This document shows, one piece after another, positions 1-10,689 of a DNA stretch of 64,000 nt. The notes beneath the pieces are model-generated. The model had not been told where the DNA came from and ran no database searches. It saw nothing but the letters and a program-made list of their open reading frames with translations. Position numbers and translations under genes: made by a program. This DNA comes from Anaeramoeba flamelloides (taxonomy: Eukaryota > Metamonada > Anaeramoebidae): assembly GCA_027625915.1 (NCBI GenBank), contig JANTQA010000033.1, positions 2,232,001 through 2,296,000 of the forward strand. The letters run 5' to 3'. How positions within the stretch are numbered: the stretch's first letter is position 1; each line of letters opens with the position of its first letter.

Positions 1-104
1 TTTCTTTTTCTAGTTTTTTCATCAAATTTTTTTGTTGTTTTTTTCTTTTTCGTTTTTTTCTTCTTTTTTTTTGATTGTTTTGCAAATTTTTTTTTTATTG
101 CAAG

Positions 105-182
105 ATTATTAGCCACTTGACAAAAGCCGGTTATTCTAATGTTATTCAAACAGCGAAAATGATTGTTGAGAAATTATTTTGA
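105..182 (+). CDS. Possible terminal exon of an unknown gene entering from the left
   Basis: After a long T-rich tract that ends in an AG, an open stretch of 25 codons runs to a TGA at 180-182. It reads IISHLTKAGYSNVIQTAKMI and then VEKLF. The peptide has a balanced amphipathic composition, unlike the low-complexity sequence around it, which suggests a real last exon with its acceptor at 103-104. I do not recognise the family. If real, its gene lies to the left of the window and ends here, facing the minus-strand G-alpha gene. A chance open frame is possible. Confidence 0.35.
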   Translation: MISHLTKAGYSNVIQTAKMIVEKLF

Positions 183-646
183 TTTCTATTGGAATTTTAT
201 TTAGATCTCCAATAGGAGATGAAAATGAAAAATTTTTTTTTTCTCAATTGGTTATCCCTAAGAATTTTAATTTTTCAATTTTCAAGAAAATATATAGATT
301 TATTAAATTTTATTTCATATTAGCTGACTATCAACTATTCTTTGTTGTGTATTATTCTAATTATTTCTTATTTGTTCTTCAAAGTACAATCATAAAAAAT
401 AATTGATATTTGAAAAAAACGTTGGGGAATCTTGACAAAAACAAAGTTTATTTTGTGTACTTTTTGTTTTGTTTTATTAATGAACTTTGTTCAAAATTTG
501 ATTTATATTTGAAATTATTCGAATGAATTTTATCAAGATTTAAATTTTTATTCTTTTTTTAATTCTCAAACTTGTTTTTTTCAAAATTTATTTGAAAGAA
601 AATTGTTATTTATTAGAGAGCGGGCAATGGGCCAGTAAAGGGGGGG

Positions 647-717
647 GGGTAATGTACCAGTGGAAAAGTGCCCAACTTACAATTCGAAGTTCGGAGGATT
701 GAGATTCCTCATTAACC
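647..717 (+). other. tRNA-like sequence, probably a pseudo-tRNA or the head of a tRNA-derived SINE
   Basis: The ends pair like an acceptor stem (647-653 with 711-717, six of seven pairs). A perfect 5-bp stem with a 7-nt loop starting TT (694-710) sits directly against the 3' acceptor strand, as a T-arm would. A perfect 5-bp stem (674-678 with 687-691) sits where the anticodon arm should be, but its loop is 8 nt. The D-arm is poor, although AGTGG recalls an A box. The T-loop lacks the conserved C56 and A58, so a working tRNA is unlikely. Confidence 0.35.
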
Positions 718-1015
718 ACATTATTTCAGATTTTTTATCATTTTCTCAAAAAGTTACAAAAACCACAAAAGCCATCAATGGCTTAATTTTAATCAAAAAT
801 GTGACCTATGCTTCATAAATCGGCTAATTTTTTGAAGAAATCGTCTGACCTGATTTGAAATTTTTGTACTATTATAAAAATGAACATGAACAGAATTGAA
901 ACCAAAAATCCCTCTCAATTTATGGAGCAGATCCTATTCTTGAAAGAATTGGCCAGATTTGCTCTCACTGGGTTCAACAATATCTCTAATTCAAATTAGG
1001 GATCCTGGAAGTGCA

Positions 1016-1590
1016 GTAGAGCGCCGTAGAGTGCCGTAACGTGCCTAGGTTTTCCAGAATTCAAAAGAATAGAGTAAAATCAAAGATTTAACTCAATTCT
1101 TTTAAATTATGGAAAACCTAACGGCGGTTTTCTTGAGGTTTTAGTTTCTCAAATTAAAAAAAGCGCAATTAGGTTTTCTTGAGTTTTCTGTTTATTCGGA
1201 AATTCAAGAGATTTTCAAAAGATAAAACAGAAAATCAACAATAAAAGCCCCATTGTTTTTTTTTTTAATTTTTGTTTTGTTTCGTGAAGTGTTCTAGGTT
1301 TTTTTGAGGTTTTCTATTTTATTTGTGAGGTGTTCTAGGTTTTTTTTACTTTTTGAAATAAACCGAAAATTTATTAAAATTTTCTGTTTCTTTCAAAAAG
1401 TAAAAAAAAAAAACATCGAAAATCTATTGATTTTCTAAATAAATAGAAAACCTCAAAAAAACCTAGAACACTTAACAAATAAACAAAAGCACAAAAAAAA
1501 GCTAACGTCGATTTTTTGGGATACAAAAGAATCAAAAAAATCTATGATTTTACTCAATTCTTTTAAATTCTGGAAAGCCTAACAACAAAC
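1016..1590. repeat. Hairpin-module repeat array (family H)
   Basis: A chain of near-perfect palindromes. One module has arms TTCCAGAATTCAAAAGAAT and its complement around AGTAAAATC. Another is built on TTTGAAATAAACCGAAAAT, and a third on TAGAAAACCTCAAAAAAACC. Modules are separated by CCTAACGG-like words and GTGCCGTAGAGTGCC-like flanks. The same modules recur at seven other places in the window. No coding capacity. Confidence 0.8.
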
Positions 1591-2258
1591 AGGTGTACTT
1601 TTAGTTCTCTCTCTTTTAATTGAAAAAAGAAAAAAAAAAGAAAATTGTCGTTTTTTCTTGATTTTTTTTTCAAAACTATCTCTCATAAAATTGATGAAAG
1701 TGTATCGCCAAATCTATATGGTGAATTTTCATGGTACATAACTTTTGTGTATTTTGAAAATACAGTGAAATTTTATTTTTCGAATTAATGATCCAAATCT
1801 TTCATGTGTCTTCAGAGAATTGGTTTGTTGAAAATTTTATTTTGGTTAACACTTTACTGTTCAAATTCAAATTCAAATTAATTTGTTTGGTATTCTATTT
1901 AAGACTGAATTTGTTGTCATTTTAATAAAAATAAAATTCTCTAAAGTACACTAGACAGTTTTTTTTTATAAGTTTTAACACCAACAAATGAAAGGAGAAT
2001 TTGAGGAATTGGTTGTCTTTGTGAATTTTCATTTTGAATTTTTTTTTTTTGCTCTTATAATTTCTTGGGTTGAACTAAACAAATGTAAAAAAAACCTTCT
2101 AAAGCAATATTTTTGACAAAGAAAAGATGTTTTAATTTTTAAAAATTAAAGAAGAAAAAATAACACAACACCAAACGAGAAATTCTAAGAAAACCACTTA
2201 AAAAATCTCTGTGAGTGTGTTAGAGATAGAATAAAAATAAAAACAAAGTTAAAATTAC

Positions 2259-3079
2259 CTAAATTTAATTCCTTCATATTCAAATTTTGTTTCAATAATA
2301 CCAGTCGTTCGAACACGAGTGTTTAAGATATCCTCATCATTTGGTGTGAAACCCTCTTCAACAAATCGATCAATATTTGTAAAATAGCTTTTGAGAAGTC
2401 CAAAAAGAAAAAGATTCAGATTTGAAAAAAAAAAATAAATAATCATGTGAAGAAAAGAAAAGAAAAGAAAAGAAAAGAAAAAAAAAAAAAGGATTGTGAT
2501 TAAGTCGGAAATTTTAAGGTTTTCAAAAAAAAAAGAAAATCCAAACATTTTTTGAGTAAAATCAAAAAAGGATTTAAAGAAAAAAAAAAATAAAAAAAGA
2601 AAAAAAAAAAAATCAAAATAGCAAAAGAGAGCATACAATTCAGCAGCGTCAAATAATTGAAATTCGTTTCTTCGAGAATAAGCGTCTTGAATGCCTCCGT
2701 CTTGCCATAAAGTTTTGATTTTTTCATAAAAATTCAAAAATTCTTTTGGATGTGCATTTATCAGTTCAACTGCAAGATCCTATTTTTAGAAATAAAATTT
2801 TTTTTTAAAATTTTTTTTTTGTTTTTATTTTAAGAAGTGTTTTTGGGTGGTTGGGTAAGTATGTGTGCATTTCGTAAGCATTTTATCGTAATTTTGTGAT
2901 TAAAAAATCAAAATAAAAAAAAAAAAACATTTAAAGTTTAAAAAGAAAAAAATTTTGAAGATCTTTGGATTTTGAGAAAACTCAGATTTGTGGTAATCCT
3001 TTTGGAAAAATTAAAAACACCACACCATTGCATTCAGAAAAAAAAAAAATAAACAAAAAATTATTGTTTTTTTGAATAA

Positions 3080-3112
<33 letters not shown>

Positions 3113-3422
3113 AAATAAATACTCTGTTTTTTTCTGTTTCAAAATCAATTCCAAGCTTTTCCATTGCTTTGATGATGTTGGTCATACACAAATGAGTGTT
3201 CACAAACATTTGGTCAACAACTTCTTTTCTTTCGTTTTCGTTGAATCCTTCTTTATGAATGATTTTCATTTGTTTGACAACTGTTGATTTGCCTGACTCT
3301 CCTGCTCCAAGTAAAAGAAGCTTGGCAAATTGCTTTTCTTGTTCTTCTTTTTTCATTTTTTCATCGATCTTGTTGGAGTTGCTGGATTCTTTTTTTTTTT
3401 TTTTTGAAAGGAGTTTTCCCAT
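2259..3422 (-). CDS. Heterotrimeric G-protein alpha subunit, first three exons
   Basis: Three exons: 3422-3123, 2779-2637 and 2387-2259, joined by GT-AG introns (donors GTATTT and GTATGC) with matching phases; a fourth donor (GTAATT) follows at 2258. They give about 190 residues. The start MGKLLSK carries the Gly2 expected for N-myristoylation, with no Cys at position 3. The P-loop GAGESGKST and KQMKIIH follow, then the helical domain, and exon 3 ends with switch I (RVRTTGI), which holds the Arg and Thr of the GTPase site. G-alpha subunits bind GTP at the inner plasma membrane and relay receptor signals. The DVGGQ, NKxD and TCAT exons, about 160 residues, were not found in the 2.2 kb to the left. 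They must lie beyond the edge in a long intron, or the gene is truncated. Intron 2 contains an AAAAG microsatellite near 2452-2480. Confidence 0.9.
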
Positions 3423-4559
3423 AAGTGGTTATTTTATTACAAGCTTACTTTGGTAAAAAAGATTAGTTTTTTTTTGGTTTGATATTTAAAAAAAGGTTTA
3501 ACTTTTGTTGGGTTTGTAATTTGGTTTTGAAAGAAAGATTTTATTGAAATATTCCTTTTCGTCAAAAAGAAAAAAATAAATTATTATTACCAAATTTGGG
3601 AGGCTTATTTGGAAAGTGTTTTCATTTAAAAATAAAATAGATCAAGTCTTATTAATCAATTGAAAAATAAATAGATCAAACTTTTCTTTCATGCTTTAGA
3701 AAAAAAACACAAACACCTACAGCTTAGAATCATCAAAATATTGAATTCAAAAAATCAAAAAAGATTTAATATCTTAAAGAGTTGACTGTTTACCCATTTT
3801 AGTAAACGAAACCAAACTTTATTTAATTTGTTTGTCAAACTATTGTAAGTCATAAGTGTTTCCAACCATTTTTAAAATAAAATTTTGATGAGAATTATTT
3901 TTAGAATGATTTGGTATTAGTTATCACTTTAAGGCTAGCCTTGAAAAAGTATAATAAATTTTAACCGACACACATGACACATAACAAGGTTTTTAAATCA
4001 TTAGGATCAGACTTGTTATTGAAAAATAAATAGTATAAAATTATCTTTCTGGAAAGTGTTTAGAAAAAAGTGATCAAAAATATCAAGCTCAAAATACAAC
4101 TATTTAATTCCAAAAATCAGTTATATTCTAATTTCTTTTTTTTTTTAGAATGGAGTATTTTGATGATGTAATACCTTTGGGGTTATCTTGTTTTTTCGAA
4201 AAATTAAGTAACTAGTAAACTAAAAAAAATCTTCTAGCAAATTTAATAGCAAATTCAAAAAATAATACCGCATCTTGAAATTGAAAAATGGTGTAAGAAT
4301 CAGATTATTAAAAGAGTAAACTTACTTTTGATGATATTTTCAGGAATAAATTATTTTTTTTAAAAAGTTTGATCTATTTTTCCGATTGTTGTAAAGTTCA
4401 AAATTCAAAAATATTTCCAAATTATTTAAAAAAAAAATATTTCCTTTGAAGGAAGATTGAAATCTTAATATCTGTAAAGGAAGTGAACAAAAATAGACTT
4501 TAAAAATTAAACCACTACGTTCTAAAATAATCCAATTTAAAAAAACTACTTGGTTTAAC
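3423..4559. other. Upstream region of the G-alpha gene, nothing recognised
   Basis: AT-rich sequence upstream of the G-alpha start. I see no exon-like open frame, RNA gene or strong repeat before 4560. It should contain the G-alpha promoter, but no motif stands out. Confidence 0.5.
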
Positions 4560-5045
4560 ACCCTAATCAAGATAAAGCGTACAAAAAAATTTAATGCGTG
4601 TTTCAAAATAAAAAGCGTGTTTTTTTGTTATAGATGAACAATACATTAAACAATCAAAGAAACTGATAATAAAGCCTAAAAAATATGGCATTGATTTCTT
4701 AAAGTGGCATTATTTAAAAAGAAAGTCTAAAAATGAAGGATCAAATTGCAAAATTTATCTCAAAAAATAGAGTAAATTTTTAAGAAAATTTTTTATCATT
4801 CAAAAAACAAAAAATTTCAAAAAAATTGAGAATATTATGGAAAATTTTCAACTATTTGGATGAATAATTTAAATTTTACTACAAATATCCAGACCTTCAC
4901 TTTCAAAATTGATTTGAAATTAGGTATACTATTGGGTAGTAGATTGTATGTTCCCTTAGTACAAGAAGAAAAAAAAAAGAACGGATTTATTTGTAAAACA
5001 GGGATTATAGTCTTTGTGCACGCATTATTTTGATCACTCTATAAA
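4560..5045. repeat. Dispersed TIR element (family D3), copy 1
   Basis: Its left end contains GCGTACAAAAAAATTTAATG and then a CGTGTTTCAAAAT word; its right end carries GTGCACGCATTATTTTGAT, a diverged inverted copy. The interior from about 4570 to 4960 matches 8850-9240 in reverse orientation (for example ATTTGGATGAATAATTTAAA against the complementary sequence near 8945). No protein-like frame is present, so it looks like a non-autonomous DNA element. Confidence 0.6.
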
Positions 5046-6584
5046 GTACAATAATTATTTTAAACTTGAAAAAAATATAATTTTTTGATTCATAGAACAG
5101 TATAACTCATTTTTTTCTCTGGACTGGATTGGAAAATCTGACAAAAGAACCAAAAAAAGAAATTAAAAATTCTCCCAAAACATCTTTTTAAAACCGGAAA
5201 ATTCAACTTATAAACTAACAGAAATAATTTTTAATTTGATTATTTATAATAAATAATTAATAGTCCCGATCTTAATTCTTTCCGTGAATTATTAACAACA
5301 CAAAGGCGAAATATATCAATAAACTTTTATATTTATTTCATAATTTTTTTATAGATTTTCAAACAAATAAAAAGAATTCAAATAAATGAATCTAATAAAA
5401 AAATAATACTAGATATTATCAAAATAGTGATTTTAATAACAAACAATTCCTTTTTTATACTACTAATGTTTGAAAAAGAATATTGTCTAAACTCTTAAAT
5501 TTCAAGAAATTTAATAAACATTTGGTGAATAATATAGAAGATCAATTTTTTTAAATCTTCAAGGCACATGACAACAAAAAAGTGTGGAATTTCTGTCTAT
5601 TTTTGAATAAATTTTTAATGAAAATAAAATGAAATTGTAATGAATTTTGAATGAATATTTTAATGAATTCCAATGAATTTTGATCGAAATTGTCAAAGCA
5701 GGTTACACGGAATTTTGAAGGAAATTTTTATATGGAAAATAAATGAAAAATAAATGAAAATTAGACAGCTATTTTTTTTATTTATAGAGATAAGAACCAA
5801 CAGAAAATTGAATTTCCTAATTAGGAATAAATAAAGATTTTGTAAAAAATAAGGATTTTTTAAATCCCCAAGCTAAACATTATGGATTTTCTTTCTTCTT
5901 CTTTTTTTATTTTTTTCTACTTTTTTCTGCTTCTTCTTATGAATTTTTCTTCTTGTTCTTTACCTTTTTCTTCTACAAATTCGTATTTCACATTTCGGAT
6001 TTTTCGTTATTATCTTCTTCTTATTGGTTTATTCATCATCATCTTCTTTTTACACCGACTCTTTAATTCATACTCTATTTTCTTTTTTTAGATTTGTTTT
6101 TTTTTTATTGTTATTTTTCAGCTTCTTGTTAAACTATATTTAGAACTCTTCTATATATTAATAAAAATAATTAACAAATAAAAGAAAAGAAAAAAAATTA
6201 AATTAAAACTAAAATAAAAGAAAAAAAAAGTAAAGTAACAAAAGTAAACCCATTAATGTAAAAGAAGAAAAAATGAAAAAAACTATTAAAATTTTTAATA
6301 ATTATGGAAGACAATAAAAAATTAATAAGTAACACAAAAAAAACCTTTTTTAGACTTTTAGGCCACTTCTGTCAAATTTTTGATATTAATAAAATACGTT
6401 TTCTAAGATTTTAAATTTTATTATGAAATGAATTGTTTAAAAAAATCATATTTTATTAGCTTAAAATTTCATTTTATAAAAAATAATGAAATTAAATGAA
6501 AATTAAATGAATTTTTGAAGAACTCTTCAAAAAATTACAGATAATTTTGATTTTATTTTCTCGAATGAATTTTAGGAATCTAAC
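5046..6584. other. Gene-free stretch with a pyrimidine-rich tract
   Basis: No supported gene. The plus strand at 5885-6110 is strongly T/C-rich, which leaves an open but low-complexity frame that I do not accept as coding. Around 5620-5760 and 6480-6525 short words such as AATGAAATTAAATGAAAATT recur; similar words reappear at 7150-7190 to the right of the next element. Confidence 0.5.
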
Positions 6585-7095
6585 AAATATTCCCAAAAAT
6601 ACCCGAAAATCGAAAATACCCGAAAAATTTTTAACTATTAAAAAACACTTTTTGAACAACTTCTAAGAAACCCTAGTGACAATATACTCAACTTAAAGGT
6701 AATTTGACTTTTATTTTGAAAAAAAATTTTTTTTTCAGTAAATATCAAAATTCAAAAAATTTAAATTTTAGGGAATGGTCTCCAAAACATACTAACACAC
6801 ACCATACCAAACCTAACACAGCCCTTACCAATACCCTGACAAACCCATACACGTGCACTAATAAGTACCAACAATTACTCAAATATACTCAAAAGGTACC
6901 AAAACCTCTTTAGAGTAGTTTAAAGTAGAAAATTCAAAAAAAAAATATTTTGTATCAAAGTAAAATTGTTATTTCATCATTAAACTGAGTATATTGGCAT
7001 TAGGTTTCTTCTAAGGTGTTGTCCAAAACGTGTTTTTATGTGGTTAAAAAATTTTCGGGTATTTTCGATTTTCGGGTATTTTCGGGAATATTTCA
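6585..7095. mobile_element. Non-autonomous DNA element with long terminal inverted repeats
   Basis: The left end (AATACCCGAAAATCGAAAAT, 6590-6625) is repeated in inverse near 7047-7093. The similarity continues inward (a GAACAACTTCTAAGAAACC-like word at the left, its inverse near 7000), so each terminal repeat is about 110-120 bp in an element of about 510 bp. The middle (6780-6910) is unusually C-rich and G-poor on the plus strand. No transposase is visible, and I saw no second copy in the window. Confidence 0.65.
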
Positions 7096-7690
7096 AACAC
7101 CCTATTTTAGATGTAATTTAAATGAAATTTCAAATCAAAAAAACTTTTTATGAAATTGAATGAAAATTAAATGAATTTTCATGGATTTCATATATTTTTG
7201 TTGGCACGTGGGAGTAAATATTTGATTTACTTTAATTGTATTTTTAAAATAAGATTAAAAATCAAGGTCATTTGTTCATATAGACTTTCTTAAATTACTA
7301 AAAGTGAGATTACTTCAAAATAATTTTTATTTGCAAATTTTTCTTTTTATAATTTGGATCCAAAAACACAACAAAAAGGATAGATTCTTTTGACTGAGAA
7401 TTTTCATTGGGAAAAAATTAATTCTTTTAAAAATGGTAACTAATCTCTCAAAAGTTGATAAATGAAGTTATATATTGAGTTCAATTCTACCAACGTCTAA
7501 ATAATTACTCTATTTTCTTTGGGTAAAAAAAATAAAATTTGGTTGGTAGCCCTTCAAAAAACTTTACATATGAAATATATTGCTTTTCTTTAAGCACAAA
7601 ATAAATTTAATTCCATTTAATTTAATATGTGGTTATTGTGGAACCCATTATATTTAATAAGGTAAGAATTTTAAAAATTATCTTGGAGTA

Positions 7691-7994
7691 CAGTCAGTTT
7701 CACTTTTAAGGCACAAACTTTCAACGAAATTTAAAGCACAAAAAAATCTCAAATTACGGCACAAAATTTGGAATTTTTTTTTACAATTTATTTTTACAGT
7801 CAGTTTTACTTTTAAGGCACAAACTTTCAACGAAATTTAAGGCACAATTAAAATCTCAAATTAAGGCACAAAATTGGTAATTTTTGTTTTTTACAATTAA
7901 TTTTTACTAGAATTTGAATTTTGTACTTTAATTTGAGATTTTTTTGTGCCTTAAATTTCGTTTTAACTTTGTGCCTTAAAAGTGAAAATGACTG
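7691..7994. mobile_element. Mariner-like MITE, compound copy (half plus full element)
   Basis: Starts CAGTCAGTTTCACTTTTAAG right after a TA and ends with the inverse followed by TA. This is the pattern of a Tc1/mariner-type element with TA target duplication. The first half is present twice: a second CAGTCAG start lies at about 7797, so the copy is about 1.5 units long. The arms share GCACAAACTTTCAACGAAAT and TCTCAAATTAAGGCACAAAA. Confidence 0.8.
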
Positions 7995-8073
7995 TAAAAA
8001 TAAATAATTTCAGAATAGTGTTTAATGAAAAAAAAAAAAAAAAAAACTGAGATATCAAAAAGTGTTATAGAGT

Positions 8074-8274
8074 TTATGATATAGAGTTTGTTTTTCGAAT
8101 TTGGACAGTTAAATATCGATATCTGTCTGGAAAATTATTTCTTATATCATTGGTTTCATAATGATTTGTATCGTCAAGTACATCAACTATATATTTGTCT
8201 GAGGTTTTTTGTGAGACTGACATTTGATTAATTGAGAATATGAATATATTCTTGAGATATTTCTTGGTAGTCAT
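8074..8274 (-). CDS. Small hypothetical open frame between two MITEs
   Basis: ATG-initiated frame of 66 codons with a mixed, non-repetitive composition (it contains SVSQKTSDKYIVDVLDD and NNFPDRYRYLTVQIR). I do not recognise it. It lies between two MITE copies (7691-7994 and 8497-8801), so it could be a small gene, an exon, or the remains of a mobile-element protein. No partner exon with matching splice sites could be assigned. Confidence 0.3.
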   Translation of the reverse strand: MTTKKYLKNIFIFSINQMSVSQKTSDKYIVDVLDDTNHYETNDIRNNFPDRYRYLTVQIRKTNSIS

Positions 8275-8496
8275 TTGAAATTGTGATTTTTGATATGTTC
8301 TTCGATCTTTATTATATAAAATTGTGAGATTAAGACTAAGTAAAAGTAAGAATAAGGATTCAAAAATGAAAATTTTATAAACAATCAGAATTCAAATTAA
8401 TTATCACACGTTTTACATATAGAACAAGTTCTTTCGATTAGTATAGAGGTAGCATGTTTATTTATGAAGGAGAGTATATAAAAACATATATCCTTA

Positions 8497-8801
8497 CAAC
8501 CAGTTTCACTTTTAAGGCACAAACTTTCAACGAAATTTAAGGAACAAAAAAAAATCTCAAATTAAGGTACAAAATTTGGAATTCTTTTTTACAATTTATC
8601 CTTACAACCAGTTTCACTTTTAAGGCACAAACTTTCAACGAAATTTAAGGAACAAAAAAATCTCAAATTAAAGCACAATTTTTTGGAATTTTTATTTTCA
8701 CAAATTATTTTACTAGAATTTGAATTTTGTGCCTTAATTTGAGATTTTTTTTGTGCCTTAAATTTCGTTGAAAGTTTGTGTCTTAAAAGTGAAACTGACT
8801 G
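8497..8801. mobile_element. Mariner-like MITE, second compound copy
   Basis: Same family as at 7691, again with the first half duplicated: a CAGTTTCACTTTTAAGGCAC start appears near 8500 and again near 8610, and a single right end follows. TA flanks the element on both sides. Its right end abuts the D3 element at 8804, and the D3 left terminus looks cut there, which suggests the MITE landed in or beside D3. Confidence 0.75.
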
Positions 8802-8803
8802 TA

Positions 8804-9245
8804 TAATCCGTGTTTCAAAATATTATCCGTGCTTTTTTTATTCTTATACCAAGGCAACATCCAATCTACTACTAAATAATATAACTAAGTACAAATCAAT
8901 TTTGAAAGTAAAGGTCTGGTTATTTTCAGTAATATTTAAATTATTCATGCAAATAGTTGAAAATTTTTCATAATATTCTCAATTTTTTTGAAATTTTTTG
9001 TTTTTAGAATGATAAAAATAATCTCAAAAATTTGCTCTATTTTTTAAGATAAATTTTCCAATTTGATCCTTTATTTTTAGAATTTCTTTTTAAATAAAAG
9101 AACTTTAAGAAACCAGTACCATATTTTTTAGGGTTTATTATTGGTTTCTTTGATTGGTTGATGTATAGGTCAACTATAACAAAAAAACACGCTTTTTATT
9201 TTGAAACACGCATTAATTTTTTTTGTACGCTTTATTTTGACTACA
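8804..9245. repeat. Dispersed TIR element (family D3), copy 2, inverted relative to copy 1
   Basis: Matches 4570-4960 in reverse orientation over most of its length. The inner words CGTGTTTCAAAATATTATCC at the left and the complement of CGTGTTTCAAAATAAAAAGC at the right form an internal inverted pair. It ends with GTACGCTTTATTTTGAC. The outer left portion seen in copy 1 is missing where the MITE ends. Confidence 0.6.
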
Positions 9246-9254
9246 GTACACTAT

Positions 9255-9420
9255 ATTTTTATTTATTAAATTACTGTTAATTGAAAAAGAAAAAGATCAA
9301 AATTTTCATTCAGCTTTCCAAAATTATCACAGTCCAGAAACCAAAATAAATCATCAAAGCCCCCAATTCTTAAAAGGGAAATTAATTATTGCACTTTTTC
9401 ATAGAAATTAAAAGTTGAAA
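9255..9420. repeat. Partial copy of foldback element D4
   Basis: Contains GATCAAAATTTTCATTCAGC followed by TTTCC, identical to both arms of the foldback at 60005-60225, with shared interior words (AATTCTTAAAA, AATTAATT). The second arm is missing, so this is a truncated copy. Confidence 0.5.
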
Positions 9421-9740
9421 CGTTAGCTGATTTTGAAAAGATCTTTTGTTGGAAAGCAGATTGAAAATGTTGTTCGAATAATTTTGAAACAAATAGTATA
9501 TTGGTTTTAATCTTGAAAAACTTTAGTAAATTTATAGTATTATTCAAAAAAAAAACAATTAAACAAATTTTTTTCTGATGAAGAATCAACCCCTATTTCC
9601 GAAATTATACTTATTTGTATAAAGATTAAAAGTAAACAACAGTGGTTTAAATAACCCGTGGTTTTTATTTTAACCCCTAACTCAAATATAACCCATTAAA
9701 AAAAATATTGGTCGACCGTCGAAATAAAAGAAAGAAATTA

Positions 9741-9938
9741 CAGTCAGTTTCACTTTTAAGACACAAACTTTCTACGAAATTTAAGGCACAAAAAAAATCT
9801 CAAATTAAGGCACAAAATTCAAATTCTAGTAAAATAAATTGTAAAAAAAAACAATTTCCAAAAAATGTGCTTTAATTTGAGATTTTTTTGTGCCTTGAAT
9901 TTCATTGAAAGTTTGTGCCTTAAAAGTGAAACTGACTG
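9741..9938. mobile_element. Mariner-like MITE, full-length copy
   Basis: A 198-bp near-palindrome. It begins CAGTCAGTTTCACTTTTAAG after TA and ends GTGAAACTGACTG before TA. The centre is AT-rich with no coding capacity. This is the clearest single-unit copy of the family in the window. Confidence 0.85.
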
Positions 9939-10100
9939 TAATGTAATGACAACAGTATAAAATGTAAAATATGGGGGTCTTTAAATAACTGTTAAAAAAA
10001 AGAATTAAGAAGATATTAACAGATTTAAATGTATTTTTTTGACAAAAAAATGAGCAAAATTTCTTTTTTTGAATTTTAATAAAAAAACATTTAAGGATTA

Positions 10101-10295
10101 TAGTCAGTTCCACTTTTAAGACACAAACTTTCCTCGAAATTTAAGGCACAATTAAAATCTCAAATTAAGGCATAAAATTCAGATTCTTGTAAAATAAATT
10201 GTAAAAGAAATTCCAAATTTTGTGCCTTAATTTGAGATTTTTTTGTGCCTTAAATTTCGTTGAAAGTTTGTACCTTAAAAGTGGAAATGGTTTTA
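10101..10295. mobile_element. Mariner-like MITE, diverged copy
   Basis: Same arms as the copy at 9741 with several substitutions: the terminal C is changed, and the right end reads GTGGAAATGGTTTTAG instead of the usual GTGAAACTGACTG. It is older than the 9741 copy, judging by divergence of the two arms. Confidence 0.75.
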
Positions 10296-10409
10296 GTAAA
10301 TATAATATCTAATTTACTTAATAAACTAATAATAATTTAAAGCAAAAAATCATTTGGTAAATACCACTATTTCAATTTTTTAAAAATAATTATTTTTTAA
10401 ACAAAACTA

Positions 10410-10619
10410 TTAGTATTTACAAATAATTTTATATTTCAAATCCATTTTATACCAAAAACCAAAACAGATATTTCTTTTACAATGACCAAAATTTGGGTAA
10501 TTGTATGGAACTCTATATTTATCTCGAAAAATTGTAAAAAGTAAATCTTTTACAATATTCCATATTTTATCTTCAGCCTTTCTAAATTTAAAAATCTTTT
10601 TATCTTTTAAAAACTTCAC
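10410..10619 (-). pseudogene. Protein-like fragment without an ATG, unassigned
   Basis: An open frame of about 69 codons with ordinary amino-acid composition (it contains FKFRKAEDKIWNIVKDLLF and VPYNYPNFGHCKRN). No ATG opens it and I found no clear splice sites, so I treat it as a relic, perhaps of a mobile-element protein, or a single exon. The family is not recognised. Confidence 0.25.
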
Positions 10620-10689
10620 TCTTAAGGAAAATATTCTTTTAAGGGGACATTATTTTTTTAATAATAATAAGAATTCTTGAAAAGTGATT

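Larger units (their letters stand above)
183..2258. other. Stretch without a confident gene, left of the G-alpha exons
   Basis: About 2 kb with no recognisable coding exon. I looked on the minus strand for the missing G-alpha DVGGQ, NKxD and TCAT exons and saw none. It holds a tRNA-like sequence (647-717), an isolated 39-codon ATG-to-TAG frame at 880-999 on the plus strand (starts MNMNRIETKN, no family recognised), and a hairpin repeat array (1016-1590). The segment 600-1015 has visibly more G+C than its surroundings and includes a run of about ten G at 640-649. Confidence 0.6.

Noticed and set aside
2500-2727. 75-codon minus-strand frame overlapping G-alpha exon 2
   Set aside because: Out-of-frame reading of the exon plus intron.
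5882-6091. 69-codon hydrophobic frame on the plus strand
   Set aside because: It is a direct product of a T/C-rich tract (Phe, Leu, Ser only) with no family resemblance.
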